Origin: Sandaracinobacteroides hominis
GTDB lineage: Bacteria; Pseudomonadota; Alphaproteobacteria; Sphingomonadales; Sphingomonadaceae
DNA: 64,000 bases
Reading direction: 5' to 3'
Assembly: GCF_016464365.1 (NCBI RefSeq)
Contig: NZ_JADCUC010000006.1
Location: forward strand, 186,001 to 250,000
Each line of letters opens with the position of its first letter. The first letter of the stretch is position 1. Below are positions 8,445-16,577 of this stretch, piece by piece. Under the pieces are notes generated by a model. It saw nothing but the letters and a program-made list of their open reading frames with translations, ran no database searches and was not told where the DNA came from. The position numbers and the translations under genes were made by a program.

Positions 8445-10054
8445 GCCGCCTTCAGCCCCTGCATCTGCTGCCCGCGCAAGTCCGCCGCTGCCTTCTCCGC
8501 GATCATGATGGTCGGGGCATTGGTGTTGCCCGAAACCAGCCACGGCATCACCGAGGCGTCCACCACCATCAGCCCTTCCACCCCGTTCACGTTCAAGGCG
8601 ATATCGGTCACGGCCCCGGCATCCGCCCCCATCCGGCAGGTGCCGACCGGGTGATAGATGGTCTCCGCCCAGCCGCGCATCTTCTCCAGCACGGCGGCGC
8701 CCTGCACCTCCTCGCCCGGCCAACTCTCGCCCCCGTTATACGGCTTCAGCGCCGACTGCCGCCCGATCGCCCGCGCAATCTCCACGCCCTTCACCAGCGT
8801 ATCCACATCCTCCGGAGCCGACAGATAATTGGGGTCGATCGCCGGATGTGCCTTCGGATCGGGAGATTTCAGCCACAGCGAGCCCCGGCTCTCCGGCCGC
8901 ACCTGGCACACATGCACCTGATAGCCATGCTCCGGCTGCAAGCCGCCAACGCCATGCGCCAGCCCCATCACCGGCATGAAGTGCATCTGGATATCCGGCG
9001 CCGCCAGCCCCTCGCGCGTCGAGACAAAGGCCCCCGCCGCCGTCGGCATATAGCTGGCGTTGCCAGACTTGCGGAAAATCCAGTTCAGCCCCGCCATCAG
9101 CTTCACCAACGGCCTGGTGTTCGCATTCAAGGTGATCGGCTGGCTGCACTTCCACTGCACCAGCACATCCAGATGGTCCTGCAAATTCTGCCCCACCTGC
9201 GCGCGATCCGCCACCACATCGATCCCCAGCGCCTTCAGCTGCGCCGCAGGCCCCACGCCAGACAACAGCAGCAACTGCGGCGAATTGATTGCCCCGCCGC
9301 ACAGCACCACCTTCCGCGCCCGCACCAGCTGGCCGCCGGAATAGCGCACGCCAACCGCGCGCTTCCCCTCGAACTCCACCTTCTCCGCCAGCGCCCCGGT
9401 GATGATCTTCAAATTCGGCCGCCGCCGCACCTCCGCCGTCAGATAAGCGCGCGCCGCAGACCAGCGCTGCCCGCCCTTGATCGTCGAATCATAGCTGCCC
9501 GCGCCCTCGAACTGTGCGCCGTTGAAATCATCGGTGCGCGGCCAGCCATTCTCCACCGCAGCATCGATGAAGGCATTGTTCAGCACATGCGGCAGCATCC
9601 GCCGGCTCACGCTCAGCGGCCCGTCCGCGCCATGATAGTCGCAGGCACCCCGATCGCTGCTCTCGGCCTTCTTGAACCATGGCAGCACATCCGCCCAGCC
9701 CCAGCCCGTGCAGCCCGCCTGCGCCCAGCGGTCATAGTCGCTCGAATGCCCCCGGATATAGACCATGCCGTTGATCGACGAAGACCCGCCCAGCGCCTTG
9801 CCGCGCGGCCAATAGAGCTTTCGCCCGTTCAGATGCGCCTGCGGCTCCGTCCAGAAACCCCAGTTGAACGCACTCTCCTTTTCCGGCGGGATGATCTCGC
9901 CAAGCCCCGCCGGCATGTTGATCATCATCGCCTTGTCGTCGCCACCCGCCTCCAGCAGCGCCACGCGCGTGCCGGGGTCTTCCGACAGCCGGCCGGCCAT
10001 GGCGCAACCGGCGCTTCCAGCGCCCACGATCACGAAATCGAACGTCTCTTCCAC
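8441..10054 (-). CDS. GMC-family FAD oxidoreductase (choline/alcohol dehydrogenase-like)
   Basis: A 537-residue flavoprotein. The N-terminal Rossmann motif is DFVIVGAGSAGCAMAGRL, followed by the GMC signatures in YWPRGKALGGSSSINGMVYIRG and LCGGAINSPQLLLLSGVGP. The C-terminal active-site histidine lies in YHPVGTCRMG, with an Asn in SGNTNAPT. I set the start at the GTG at 10054, seven bases after a perfect GGAGG Shine-Dalgarno; the ATG ten codons upstream lacks one and adds non-homologous residues. It oxidises an alcohol, substrate unknown. It is the first gene of the operon with epoxide hydrolase, suggesting stepwise degradation of an epoxide/alcohol (inference). Confidence 0.9.
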   Translation of the reverse strand: MEETFDFVIVGAGSAGCAMAGRLSEDPGTRVALLEAGGDDKAMMINMPAGLGEIIPPEKESAFNWGFWTEPQAHLNGRKLYWPRGKALGGSSSINGMVYIRGHSSDYDRWAQAGCTGWGWADVLPWFKKAESSDRGACDYHGADGPLSVSRRMLPHVLNNAFIDAAVENGWPRTDDFNGAQFEGAGSYDSTIKGGQRWSAARAYLTAEVRRRPNLKIITGALAEKVEFEGKRAVGVRYSGGQLVRARKVVLCGGAINSPQLLLLSGVGPAAQLKALGIDVVADRAQVGQNLQDHLDVLVQWKCSQPITLNANTRPLVKLMAGLNWIFRKSGNASYMPTAAGAFVSTREGLAAPDIQMHFMPVMGLAHGVGGLQPEHGYQVHVCQVRPESRGSLWLKSPDPKAHPAIDPNYLSAPEDVDTLVKGVEIARAIGRQSALKPYNGGESWPGEEVQGAAVLEKMRGWAETIYHPVGTCRMGADAGAVTDIALNVNGVEGLMVVDASVMPWLVSGNTNAPTIMIAEKAAADLRGQQMQGLKAA

Positions 10055-10211
10055 GCAAAATCCTCCCGCCCGTTTGCCGGGCATATGCCACGGAACCTAG
10101 CCAAGCGGCCGCCTCCCGCCACCCTCCGCATTATGCGTGAAAGTCATACGCAAAAACTCCGCTGGTCGCATCCCACTTCCACCATGCAGAACTGGTCGTT
10201 AGGGTCAGGCG

Positions 10212-11150
10212 ATGCTGCGTTTCGTGCCGATGGCCCCGCTTGTTCCGCTTTTCCTCCTCGGCGGCTGCGCGGTCGGCGCCGTGCAGACGCAGCGCCCCAC
10301 GGCCAGGCCGATGCCGCAACTGCACTGGCTGTTCGATTGCCTGCGAACGAACCGCTTCGCGCTCGTGGCAGCCCACCGCGCCCAGCCCAACCCGGAAGCC
10401 ACCGAGAACAGCGTCGAAAGCGGGACGGAAACCTTCCGCAAGGGCATCACCGTGCTGGAAATCGACGTCTTCGTCAGCTCCGATGGCGTCCCGATGCTGC
10501 TGCACGACGATACCCTCGATCGCACCACCACCGGCACCGGCGTTGCATCGCAGAAAAGCTACAAGGAACTGCGCCAGCTCCAGCTCCGCAAGCCCAACGG
10601 CGACATCACCGAGCAGCGCATCCCAACGCTCGACGAAGCACTGGTCATGGCGCGGCGCGGCGGCGCCATCCTGATGCTCGATCCCAAGCGCTCGATGCCA
10701 ATGGAGGATCTGGTGCAGCACGTCCGCAGCGCCCGCATGGAGGGGCAGGTGATTCTCATTGCCAACAGCCTCGCCGAAAGCCGGCTTGCCATGGGCGTCG
10801 CGCCGGAAATGATGGTCTCTACCTACGCCCGCGAAGGCCGCGAGGCGCAGGCGCTGATGCGTCTTGCCAACCCGATGATGCTGCGCTTCACCGGCACGAC
10901 AGAGCCCGATCCCGCCCTCATCGCCACCCTCGATGCCTCGCGGGTCGAGGCGATCACCGGTACGCTCGGCAAACCCGGCGAGCGGCTGGACGACAAATAT
11001 CAGGCTGCCGACGACGACGGCCTCGGCTACGCCCGCCTGGCAGAGCGCGGCGTCACCCTCATCAGCAGCGACCAGCCGGTATCGGCGTGGAAGGCGCTGA
11101 AGGAACACAAGCGAGACGGCACATGGTGCCTCACAGGAGACAGTAGATGA
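10212..11150 (+). CDS. glycerophosphodiester phosphodiesterase-family lipoprotein
   Basis: A 312-residue protein. The N-terminus VPLFLLGGC is a lipoprotein signal with the lipobox LGGC, so it is membrane-anchored outside the cytoplasm. The catalytic domain is GDPD-like: VAAHRAQPNPEATENSVES (HR dyad and E-N), VLEIDVFVSSDGVPMLLHDDTLDRTTTG (ExD and the HD dyad), and MLDPKRSM. These residues bind Ca/Mg and hydrolyse glycerophosphodiesters or related phosphodiesters. It overlaps the quinone oxidoreductase gene by ATGA. Confidence 0.85.
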   Translation: MLRFVPMAPLVPLFLLGGCAVGAVQTQRPTARPMPQLHWLFDCLRTNRFALVAAHRAQPNPEATENSVESGTETFRKGITVLEIDVFVSSDGVPMLLHDDTLDRTTTGTGVASQKSYKELRQLQLRKPNGDITEQRIPTLDEALVMARRGGAILMLDPKRSMPMEDLVQHVRSARMEGQVILIANSLAESRLAMGVAPEMMVSTYAREGREAQALMRLANPMMLRFTGTTEPDPALIATLDASRVEAITGTLGKPGERLDDKYQAADDDGLGYARLAERGVTLISSDQPVSAWKALKEHKRDGTWCLTGDSR

Positions 11151-12127
11151 AGGCAATCCGCATCGAGAAGACCGGAGGCCCCGGGGAGATGCGCCTTGTC
11201 GATGTCGCGACCCCCCAGCCGGGCGCCGGCGAAGCCCTGGTCCGCCACCATGTGATCGGCGTGAACTTCATCGACACCTACCACCGAAGCGGCCTCTATC
11301 CCATGCAGCTCCCCTCCGGCATCGGCGTCGAGGCAGCCGGCGTCGTCGAAGCAGTGGGGGAGGGCGTCACCCACGTCGCCCCCGGCGACCGCGTGGTCTA
11401 TTTCGCCGCCACCCCCGGCTCCTACGCCACCCACCGCGTCCTCGATGCAAAATGGCTGGTGAAACTCCCCGACGACCTGTCCGACGAGATCGCCGCCGCC
11501 ATGTGGCTGAAGGCCTGCACCGTCGAGTTCCTCGTCGAGCGCTGCGCCCGGGTGCAGCCCGGCGACACCGTGCTGGTTCCGGCAGCAGCCGGTGGCGTCG
11601 GCATCCTTCTCACCCAATGGCTGAAATCGGCAGGCGCCACTGTCATCGGCACCACCTCGACGCCGGAAAAGGCTGAAATCGCCAGGGCCGCCGGCTGCGA
11701 TCATGTGCTGAACTATGCCGATGCGCCAAAGGCAGTCCGCGATCTAACCGGCGGCAAGGGCGTCGACTGCAGCATTGACGGCGTCGGCCAGGACACGTTC
11801 GAAAGCTCGCTGGACTCCCTGAAGATGCGCGGCCTCCATATCAGCTTCGGCAACGCCTCAGGCCCGGTCAGCGCCTTCAACCTCGGCATCCTCGCCGGCA
11901 AGGGCTCGCTGTTCGTCACCCGCCCGACGCTGTTCCATTATTACGCAACGCCCGCGGATTTCGCCGCCGGCACCGGCGCCGTCTTCGAAAAGCTCCGCGC
12001 CGGCGTGCTCAACGCCCACATCGGCCAGCGCTTCGCCCTCGCCGATGCAGTCGCCGCCCACAAGGCGCTGGAAGCCCGCGCAACCACGGGCTCCACGCTG
12101 CTGATTCCCCAGGACGTGAACCCATAA
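11147..12127 (+). CDS. qorA: NADPH:quinone oxidoreductase, zinc-independent MDR family
   Basis: A 326-residue medium-chain dehydrogenase/reductase. Key segments: VIGVNFIDTYHRSGLYPMQLPSGIGVEAAGVVEAVG (the quinone-reductase signature, without the zinc ligands of alcohol dehydrogenases), the NADP motif LVPAAAGGVGILLTQWLKS, and TTSTPEKAEIARAAGCDHVLNY. Full length for QorA. It reduces quinones with NADPH in the cytosol. The last codons and the stop lie inside the left arm of a long inverted repeat (12111-12379), so the C-terminal residues DVNP are encoded by the repeat. Confidence 0.92.
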   Translation: MKAIRIEKTGGPGEMRLVDVATPQPGAGEALVRHHVIGVNFIDTYHRSGLYPMQLPSGIGVEAAGVVEAVGEGVTHVAPGDRVVYFAATPGSYATHRVLDAKWLVKLPDDLSDEIAAAMWLKACTVEFLVERCARVQPGDTVLVPAAAGGVGILLTQWLKSAGATVIGTTSTPEKAEIARAAGCDHVLNYADAPKAVRDLTGGKGVDCSIDGVGQDTFESSLDSLKMRGLHISFGNASGPVSAFNLGILAGKGSLFVTRPTLFHYYATPADFAAGTGAVFEKLRAGVLNAHIGQRFALADAVAAHKALEARATTGSTLLIPQDVNP

Positions 12128-12379
12128 ACGGGAGGCGTTTTGATGGGTCAGGCAGGCGAAATCGGCGTTGGCGGCGGCCGAAAGCGGGGCTTTGCCCCCC
12201 GGTGAGGACGGCGACGGCGTTGATTTCGCCTGCCTGACCCACCGAAGGCGCGGTTTTCAGACCCGATCCAGCGCTCGCTGCGCTTGCCAGCTACCTTCAG
12301 GTAGCCGGTCTGCGCTTGCTCACTCGTCTCGGGGCTGAAAACCGCGTCAAAATGCCTTCCGTTTATGGGTTCACGTCCT
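12111..12379. repeat. nested inverted repeat that can form a three-way junction
   Basis: Between the converging qorA and terC-like genes lies a nested palindromic block. Outer arms 12111-12143 and 12347-12379 are 33 nt each and match at all but two positions. Directly inside the left arm begins a perfect 20-nt arm, 12144-12163, pairing with 12222-12241. Seven bases later 12249-12266 pairs with 12329-12346 (17 of 18), which abuts the right outer arm. A small hairpin (12290-12305, GCTACC/GGTAGC) caps the second branch. Folded, this gives one trunk and two branches. The arms contain the 3' ends of both genes. It may act as a bidirectional terminator or be a mobile repeat. Confidence 0.85.
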
Positions 12380-13040
12380 AGTTGCCGAACAGTGCGTTGA
12401 TCTGGGGCAGGAGCGGCACCACGTCGCGCCCGCCGTTGATGATCATGTCCATCGCCACATAGAAGATCAGCGCCAGGCCGATCCAGCCGATCCAGTGATA
12501 CTTCTCGATCAGCCGGGCGATATAGTTGGCGGCAATTCCCATCAGCGCCACCGACAGCACCAGCCCGAAGATCATTACCTCGGTGTGGTGCTTCGATGCG
12601 CCGGCGACTGCCAGCACATTGTCCAGGCTCATCGAAAGATCGGCGATTGCCACCGCCCACGCCGCGCCCCAGAAAGTCTTCGCGGGCTTGGGCGCATCAT
12701 GCGCGACCGTCCCGTCTGCCAGCATAACCTTGTGCGGGCGCAGCTCGCGATACATTTTCCAGCACACCCACAGCAACAGCAGGCCGCCGGCCAGCCGGAT
12801 GCCGACGATGTCCAGCAGCTGCGTCACCACCAGCGCAAAGGCGATCCGCATGACCAGCGCGGCCACCATGCCCAGTGCGATCACCTTCTTGCGATCGGCC
12901 GCGGGCAAACCGGCGGCCAGGGCGCCGATCACGATGGCGTTGTCGCCGGCCAGCACCAGATCGATCATGATCACCGTGCCCAGCGCCCGCCAGGCGCCCG
13001 GCTCGTTCATGAAGTGCAGCGAAAGTCCGAATAGTTCCAT
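12378..13040 (-). CDS. TerC-family integral membrane protein
   Basis: A 220-residue membrane protein with about six to seven helices. It has the TerC family features: VIMIDLVLAGDNAIVIGALAAGLP with an acidic residue in the helix (the DNxxV motif) and its second-half counterpart AVAIADLSMSLDNVLAVAGAS. Family members (TerC, YkoY, YjbE) are linked to tellurite resistance, manganese efflux or metal loading of exported proteins. The size matches the YjbE/YkoY subgroup. The stop codon touches the right arm of the nested inverted repeat. Export of Mn2+ is plausible but inferred. Confidence 0.9.
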   Translation of the reverse strand: MELFGLSLHFMNEPGAWRALGTVIMIDLVLAGDNAIVIGALAAGLPAADRKKVIALGMVAALVMRIAFALVVTQLLDIVGIRLAGGLLLLWVCWKMYRELRPHKVMLADGTVAHDAPKPAKTFWGAAWAVAIADLSMSLDNVLAVAGASKHHTEVMIFGLVLSVALMGIAANYIARLIEKYHWIGWIGLALIFYVAMDMIINGGRDVVPLLPQINALFGN

Positions 13041-13118
13041 GCGCGGCCTGCTAGCGGAATATTACCCGGCTGCAAACAGTCTTGCGCACGGCGCGCAGGC
13101 CAGGCGACAAAGCGATCG

Positions 13119-13793
13119 TCAGAAGCGGTAGCCGATCCCAACGCCAATCACCAACGGATCGATGTTCACCCGGACGCTCTGGCTCGGGATCGCCAAAGGA
13201 CGCAGGCGGGCTGTGGTATCCATGTCGATGTATTTGAAGTCCAGGTTGAACAGCCAGTTGCTGTTCTGGCCAAATGGAATGTCCAGCCCGCCCTGCAACG
13301 CATAGCCGAAGCTGTCCGAAAGGCTGACACGGGTATCGCCCACAGCAGCCTCCAGCTGGCTGGAAGGACGGCTGTTGTAGAAGATCGTGTAGTTCAAGCC
13401 GACACCGACATAGGGGCGAACCACGGCATCGGGCGCAAAATGATACTGCAGCGTCAAGGTCGGCGGAAGCGCCCAGGTGCTCAGCAAGCGACCGATGCTG
13501 CCGGTGGTGCCCGTTTGTCCGGTAGCGGCATGCTTGGTAGTCGCCGCAATCAGCTCCAGCCCGATGTTGTTCGTGACCATATAGGTCACATCCAGCTCGG
13601 GCGCATAGCCTGTGGTCACCGAAACGCCTTCGGTGGGGAAGGTCGGCTGGATGCTGTCCCCTCCGCCAGAAGGGTCCACCGCAATCCCGCGCCCCCGCAC
13701 GATCCAGTCCCCGCCTTCCGCAAACGCCGGCGAGCCAGCCAGCAAAATGGCGGCAACAGCGGTAGCGGTGTTGCGGCAGGTCGCAAATCTCAT
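13119..13793 (-). CDS. ompW: OmpW-family outer-membrane protein
   Basis: A 224-residue protein with signal peptide (ending GSPAFAEGGDW) and the OmpW barrel pattern: WIVRGRGIAVDPSGG, YAPELDVTYMVTNNIGLELIAATTKH, PTLTLQYHFAPDAVVRPYVGVGLNYTIFYN and the C-terminal strand VIGVGIGYRF ending in Phe. OmpW forms an eight-stranded channel for small hydrophobic compounds. A good Shine-Dalgarno (AAGGAG, 7 nt) precedes the ATG. A perfect FNR/FixK-type box lies at 13871-13884, 78 bp upstream of the start, matching the known oxygen control of OmpW in enteric bacteria. Confidence 0.92.
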   Translation of the reverse strand: MRFATCRNTATAVAAILLAGSPAFAEGGDWIVRGRGIAVDPSGGGDSIQPTFPTEGVSVTTGYAPELDVTYMVTNNIGLELIAATTKHAATGQTGTTGSIGRLLSTWALPPTLTLQYHFAPDAVVRPYVGVGLNYTIFYNSRPSSQLEAAVGDTRVSLSDSFGYALQGGLDIPFGQNSNWLFNLDFKYIDMDTTARLRPLAIPSQSVRVNIDPLVIGVGIGYRF

Positions 13794-13870
13794 GTCAAGG
13801 CTCCTTCAGATCTAAGGCGTTCCCTGCACCTGTCGACAGGAGCCGTCCTTGATCGAGAGCAAAGAAGTAA

Positions 13871-13884
13871 TTGATATATATCAA
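13871..13884 (-). promoter_or_regulatory. perfect FNR/FixK (CRP-FNR family) box upstream of ompW
   Basis: TTGATATATATCAA is an exact match to the FNR/Anr/FixK consensus TTGAT-N4-ATCAA in an otherwise GC-rich background. It is centred about 85 bp before the ompW start codon, a normal place for a class II activator site given a short leader. The plus strand has a T-run after it, but no plus-strand gene ends here, so a terminator reading is less likely. Confidence 0.7.
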
Positions 13885-14065
13885 CGTTTTTTAGGAGAAA
13901 TCCCTGAACGGGCGCAGCCCGCGAACCGAGGGTCAGCCTCCGGCAGAACCACGACCACGCCCCCGCGCCCGCGCGCAGAGCTGCGTGGAACGCCCACCAA
14001 AGAACCGGGGCGCAGCGCGGAACGCAAGGGAGCGGATGCGACCGCCCGCGGGCTTCAGAAAAGCA

Positions 14066-14099
14066 ACCATTTCAATTTGCATAAGCAAATTGAAATGGT
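14066..14099 (-). terminator. 15-bp hairpin directly at the tRNA-Leu 3' end
   Basis: 14066-14080 and 14085-14099 are perfectly complementary (15 bp, four-base loop ATAA). On the minus strand this hairpin starts at the discriminator base and the encoded CCA of the tRNA and is followed by a U-rich stretch (TTGCTTTTCTG). It is best read as the terminator of the ihfB/tRNA transcript, but it overlaps the mature tRNA end. It is AT-rich, unlike its surroundings. Confidence 0.7.
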
Positions 14100-14184
14100 G
14101 CGGACGGCGGGGCTCGAACCCGCACTCTCCTGTCGGTGAAACGGATTTTAAGTCCGGTGCGTCTACCAGTTTCGCCACGTCCGC
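14096..14184 (-). tRNA. tRNA-Leu (anticodon UAA)
   Basis: Minus-strand cloverleaf of 89 nt including an encoded CCA. The acceptor stem is GCGGACG/CGTCCGC with discriminator A, the D arm contains GGTAGACGC, the anticodon loop is ACTTAAAAT (anticodon TAA), a long variable arm follows (class II tRNA, as expected for Leu), and the T arm is GGGTTCGAACCCC. It lies 83 bp downstream of ihfB on the same strand and may be co-transcribed with it. Confidence 0.96.
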
Positions 14185-14267
14185 GCGCCAAATGGGTGTC
14201 TGTGGGCACCCTATCCCACCTCAGCAGGTGCGAGGCCAGCGCTTCGGAACCGCCTTAACCGTCGGCG

Positions 14268-14549
14268 TCAGCCGACGTTCAGGCGTTCCCGCAATTCCTT
14301 TCCGGGTTTGAAGTGCGGCACGCGCTTGGCGTCCACGTCCACCGAGTCCCCCGTTCGCGGATTGCGCCCGGTGCGGGCATTGCGGCCGCGCGTGGAAAAC
14401 GCACCAAAGCCCCGCAGCTCAACCCGGCCGCCTTCCGCCAGTCGATCGGCGATGGCGTCCAGAATGGTGGAAACCACGCGCTCGGCCTCGCGCGTACCCA
14501 GATGGGGATTGGCGTCGGAAATCTTCTGAACAAGTTCGGAACGGATCAT
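14268..14549 (-). CDS. ihfB: integration host factor beta subunit
   Basis: A 93-residue HU/IHF-fold DNA-bending protein. The start [17 protein letters not shown] and the beta-arm region [50 protein letters not shown] are diagnostic for the beta subunit (HimD), including the RNPRTG arm tip. With IhfA it bends DNA at recombination, replication and promoter sites. It lies downstream of rpsA as in other alphaproteobacteria. A short palindrome (CGTCGGC-GTCA-GCCGACG) spans its stop codon. Confidence 0.96.
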   Translation of the reverse strand: MIRSELVQKISDANPHLGTREAERVVSTILDAIADRLAEGGRVELRGFGAFSTRGRNARTGRNPRTGDSVDVDAKRVPHFKPGKELRERLNVG

Positions 14550-14621
14550 GACAGCAAGCCCCCCGGTGGTCTCGCACTATGTGCTGCCAACAATGAGTCG
14601 GTCAACCCTTTCATCAACAAC

Positions 14622-14655
14622 GCAAAAGGGGCGGTGCCTCGCAGCACCGCCCCTT
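14622..14655 (-). terminator. rho-independent terminator of rpsA
   Basis: A perfect 12-bp GC-rich stem (14626-14637 pairs with 14644-14655, six-base loop) is followed on the minus strand by TTTTGCG. It stands 32 bp after the rpsA stop and before ihfB, so ihfB probably has its own promoter or depends on readthrough. Confidence 0.85.
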
Positions 14656-14686
14656 CTGAACCGTTGAACGGAAAAGCCGTCCGGCC

Positions 14687-16414
14687 TCAGCCGTCCTGCT
14701 TGGCCTTGTTCAGGGCCGCACCCAGGATGTCGCCCAGCGAAGCGCCGGAGTCCGACGAACCATATTGTGCAACTGCCTGCTTTTCTTCCGAAATCTGGCG
14801 AGCCTTGATCGAAAGCATCGGCTTCTTGCCACGCTCGAAACCGATCACCAGCGCATCGACCTTCTGGCCAACCTGGAAGCGTTCCGGGCGCTGCTCGTCC
14901 CGGTCGCGGCTAAGGTCGGAGCGCTTGATGAAGGCGGTCGGGCCGTCTTCACCGATCTGCACTTCGATGCCGCCGTCGCGGGATTCGCGAACGATCACGG
15001 TCACGACTTCGTTCTTCTTCAGGTTGAAGCCATCGCTCGGGCCTTCTTCGCCGGCAACAGCCGCAGTCCCGGCGCCTTCGCCCGAAACCTGCTTGATGCC
15101 CAGCGAGATGCGCTCGCGCTCGACATCGACTTCCAGAACCTGCGCCTTCACCATCTCACCCTTGTGGTGCAGCTGCAGCGCGGCTTCGCCCGAAACGCCC
15201 CAGGCGATGTCCGACATGTGCACCATGCCGTCCACTTCGCCGGGCAGGCCGATGAAGAGACCGAATTCGGTCGAGTTCTTCACTTCGCCTTCGACGATGG
15301 TGCCAACGGGATGCTCTTCGGCGAACACTTCCCACGGGTTGCGCTGCGCCTGCTTCAGGCCCAGCGAGATGCGGCGCTTCTCGGCGTCGACTTCCAGGAC
15401 GATGACATCCACTTCCTGGCTCGTCGAAACGATCTTGCCCGGGTGGACGTTCTTCTTCACCCAGCTCATTTCCGAAACATGCACCAGGCCTTCGATGCCC
15501 GGCTCCAGCTCGATGAACGCGCCGTATTCGGTGATGTTGGTCACGCGGCCCTTCAGCTTGGCGCCAACCGGATACTTGGCTTCGGCACCTTCCCACGGAT
15601 CGCTTTCCAGCTGCTTCATGCCCAGGCTGATGCGCTGCGTGTCGCGGTTGATGCGGATGATCTGCACCTTCACCGTGTCGCCGATGTTGATCACCTCGTT
15701 CGGGTGGCCAACGCGCTTGTAGCTCATGTCGGTCACGTGCAGCAGGCCGTCGATGCCGCCCAGATCCACGAACGCACCGTAATCGGTGATGTTCTTCACC
15801 ACGCCGTCGATCACCTGACCTTCGGCCAGGCTCTGGATCAGGCCGGTGCGGGCTTCCGCGCGGGTTTCTTCCAGGATGCTGCGGCGCGAAACCACGATGT
15901 TGCCGCGCTTGCGGTCCATCTTCAGCAGCTGGAACGGCTGGGCAATGCCCATCAGCGGGGTAACGTCGCGCACCGGGCGGATATCCACCTGCGAACCGGG
16001 CAGGAAGGCGACAGCGCCGCCAAGGTCGACCGTGAAGCCGCCCTTCACGCGGCCAAAGATCGTGCCGTCCACGCGCTCGCCGGCGTTGAACTGGGTTTCC
16101 AGCTTGTCCCAGGCCGCTTCGCGACGGGCGCGGTCACGGCTCAGCATCGCCTCACCGAATGCGTTTTCCACGCGGTCGACATAGACGTCGACATCATCGC
16201 CCACGGACACTTGCGGAGCCTGTCCGGGCGGGGTGAATTCACGGATCGAAACACGGCCTTCAGACTTCAGGCCCACGTCGATCACCACCAGATCGTTCTC
16301 AATGGCGGTGACCCGCCCCTTCACCACCTTGCCTTCGAAGCTCTGGGACTCGCCCAGCGACTTGTCGAGAAGCGCGGCGAAATCGTCGCGGGTGGGCATT
16401 GCAGTCGAAGCCAT
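14687..16414 (-). CDS. rpsA: 30S ribosomal protein S1
   Basis: A 575-residue protein with six S1 RNA-binding OB-fold repeats. Repeats begin near GKVVKGRVTAIENDLVVIDVGLKSEG, GERVDGTIFGRVKGGFTVDLGG, GQVIDGVVKNITDYGAFVDLGGIDGLLHVTDMS, GAKLKGRVTNITEYGAFIELEPGIEGLVHVSEMS, GTIVEGEVKNSTEFGLFIGLPGEVDGMVHMSDIA and a degenerate last one. S1 brings mRNA to the ribosome, and the length matches the family. The gene is in the conserved cmk-rpsA-ihfB order and is followed by a strong terminator (14622-14655). Confidence 0.98.
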   Translation of the reverse strand: MASTAMPTRDDFAALLDKSLGESQSFEGKVVKGRVTAIENDLVVIDVGLKSEGRVSIREFTPPGQAPQVSVGDDVDVYVDRVENAFGEAMLSRDRARREAAWDKLETQFNAGERVDGTIFGRVKGGFTVDLGGAVAFLPGSQVDIRPVRDVTPLMGIAQPFQLLKMDRKRGNIVVSRRSILEETRAEARTGLIQSLAEGQVIDGVVKNITDYGAFVDLGGIDGLLHVTDMSYKRVGHPNEVINIGDTVKVQIIRINRDTQRISLGMKQLESDPWEGAEAKYPVGAKLKGRVTNITEYGAFIELEPGIEGLVHVSEMSWVKKNVHPGKIVSTSQEVDVIVLEVDAEKRRISLGLKQAQRNPWEVFAEEHPVGTIVEGEVKNSTEFGLFIGLPGEVDGMVHMSDIAWGVSGEAALQLHHKGEMVKAQVLEVDVERERISLGIKQVSGEGAGTAAVAGEEGPSDGFNLKKNEVVTVIVRESRDGGIEVQIGEDGPTAFIKRSDLSRDRDEQRPERFQVGQKVDALVIGFERGKKPMLSIKARQISEEKQAVAQYGSSDSGASLGDILGAALNKAKQDG

Positions 16415-16577
16415 GTAGATCCTATCATCATCGGGCAGGCCAGCCGGTTGTCTCCGGCGGTCTTGCGGGGGTGGCTGTCAAATATTCGCCTGAAAACCCT
16501 TCAGGCAGAACGCGTTAACCTTTAGACTCCCCTGAAAGCGAAACGGGCGCGCGAAGACAGGTCTTCGGCGCCGTCGA

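Noticed and set aside
8651-11146. Open frame of 831 codons on the plus strand across the GMC oxidoreductase and GDPD genes
   Set aside because: It covers the opposite strand of one real gene and another frame of a second; composition is Arg/Pro/His-rich and without domains. The same applies to 4331-6598 opposite oligopeptidase B.
13865-13894. Plus-strand terminator reading of the TTGATATATATCAA plus T-run
   Set aside because: No plus-strand gene ends upstream, and the sequence is an exact FNR box placed before ompW.
14099-14184. Possible integration site at the tRNA-Leu gene
   Set aside because: No partial second copy of the tRNA end and no integrase lie close; XerC at 26701 looks like the housekeeping recombinase.
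14765-16525. Long plus-strand frame opposite rpsA
   Set aside because: Follows from codon bias of rpsA repeats; no ribosome site, no domain.
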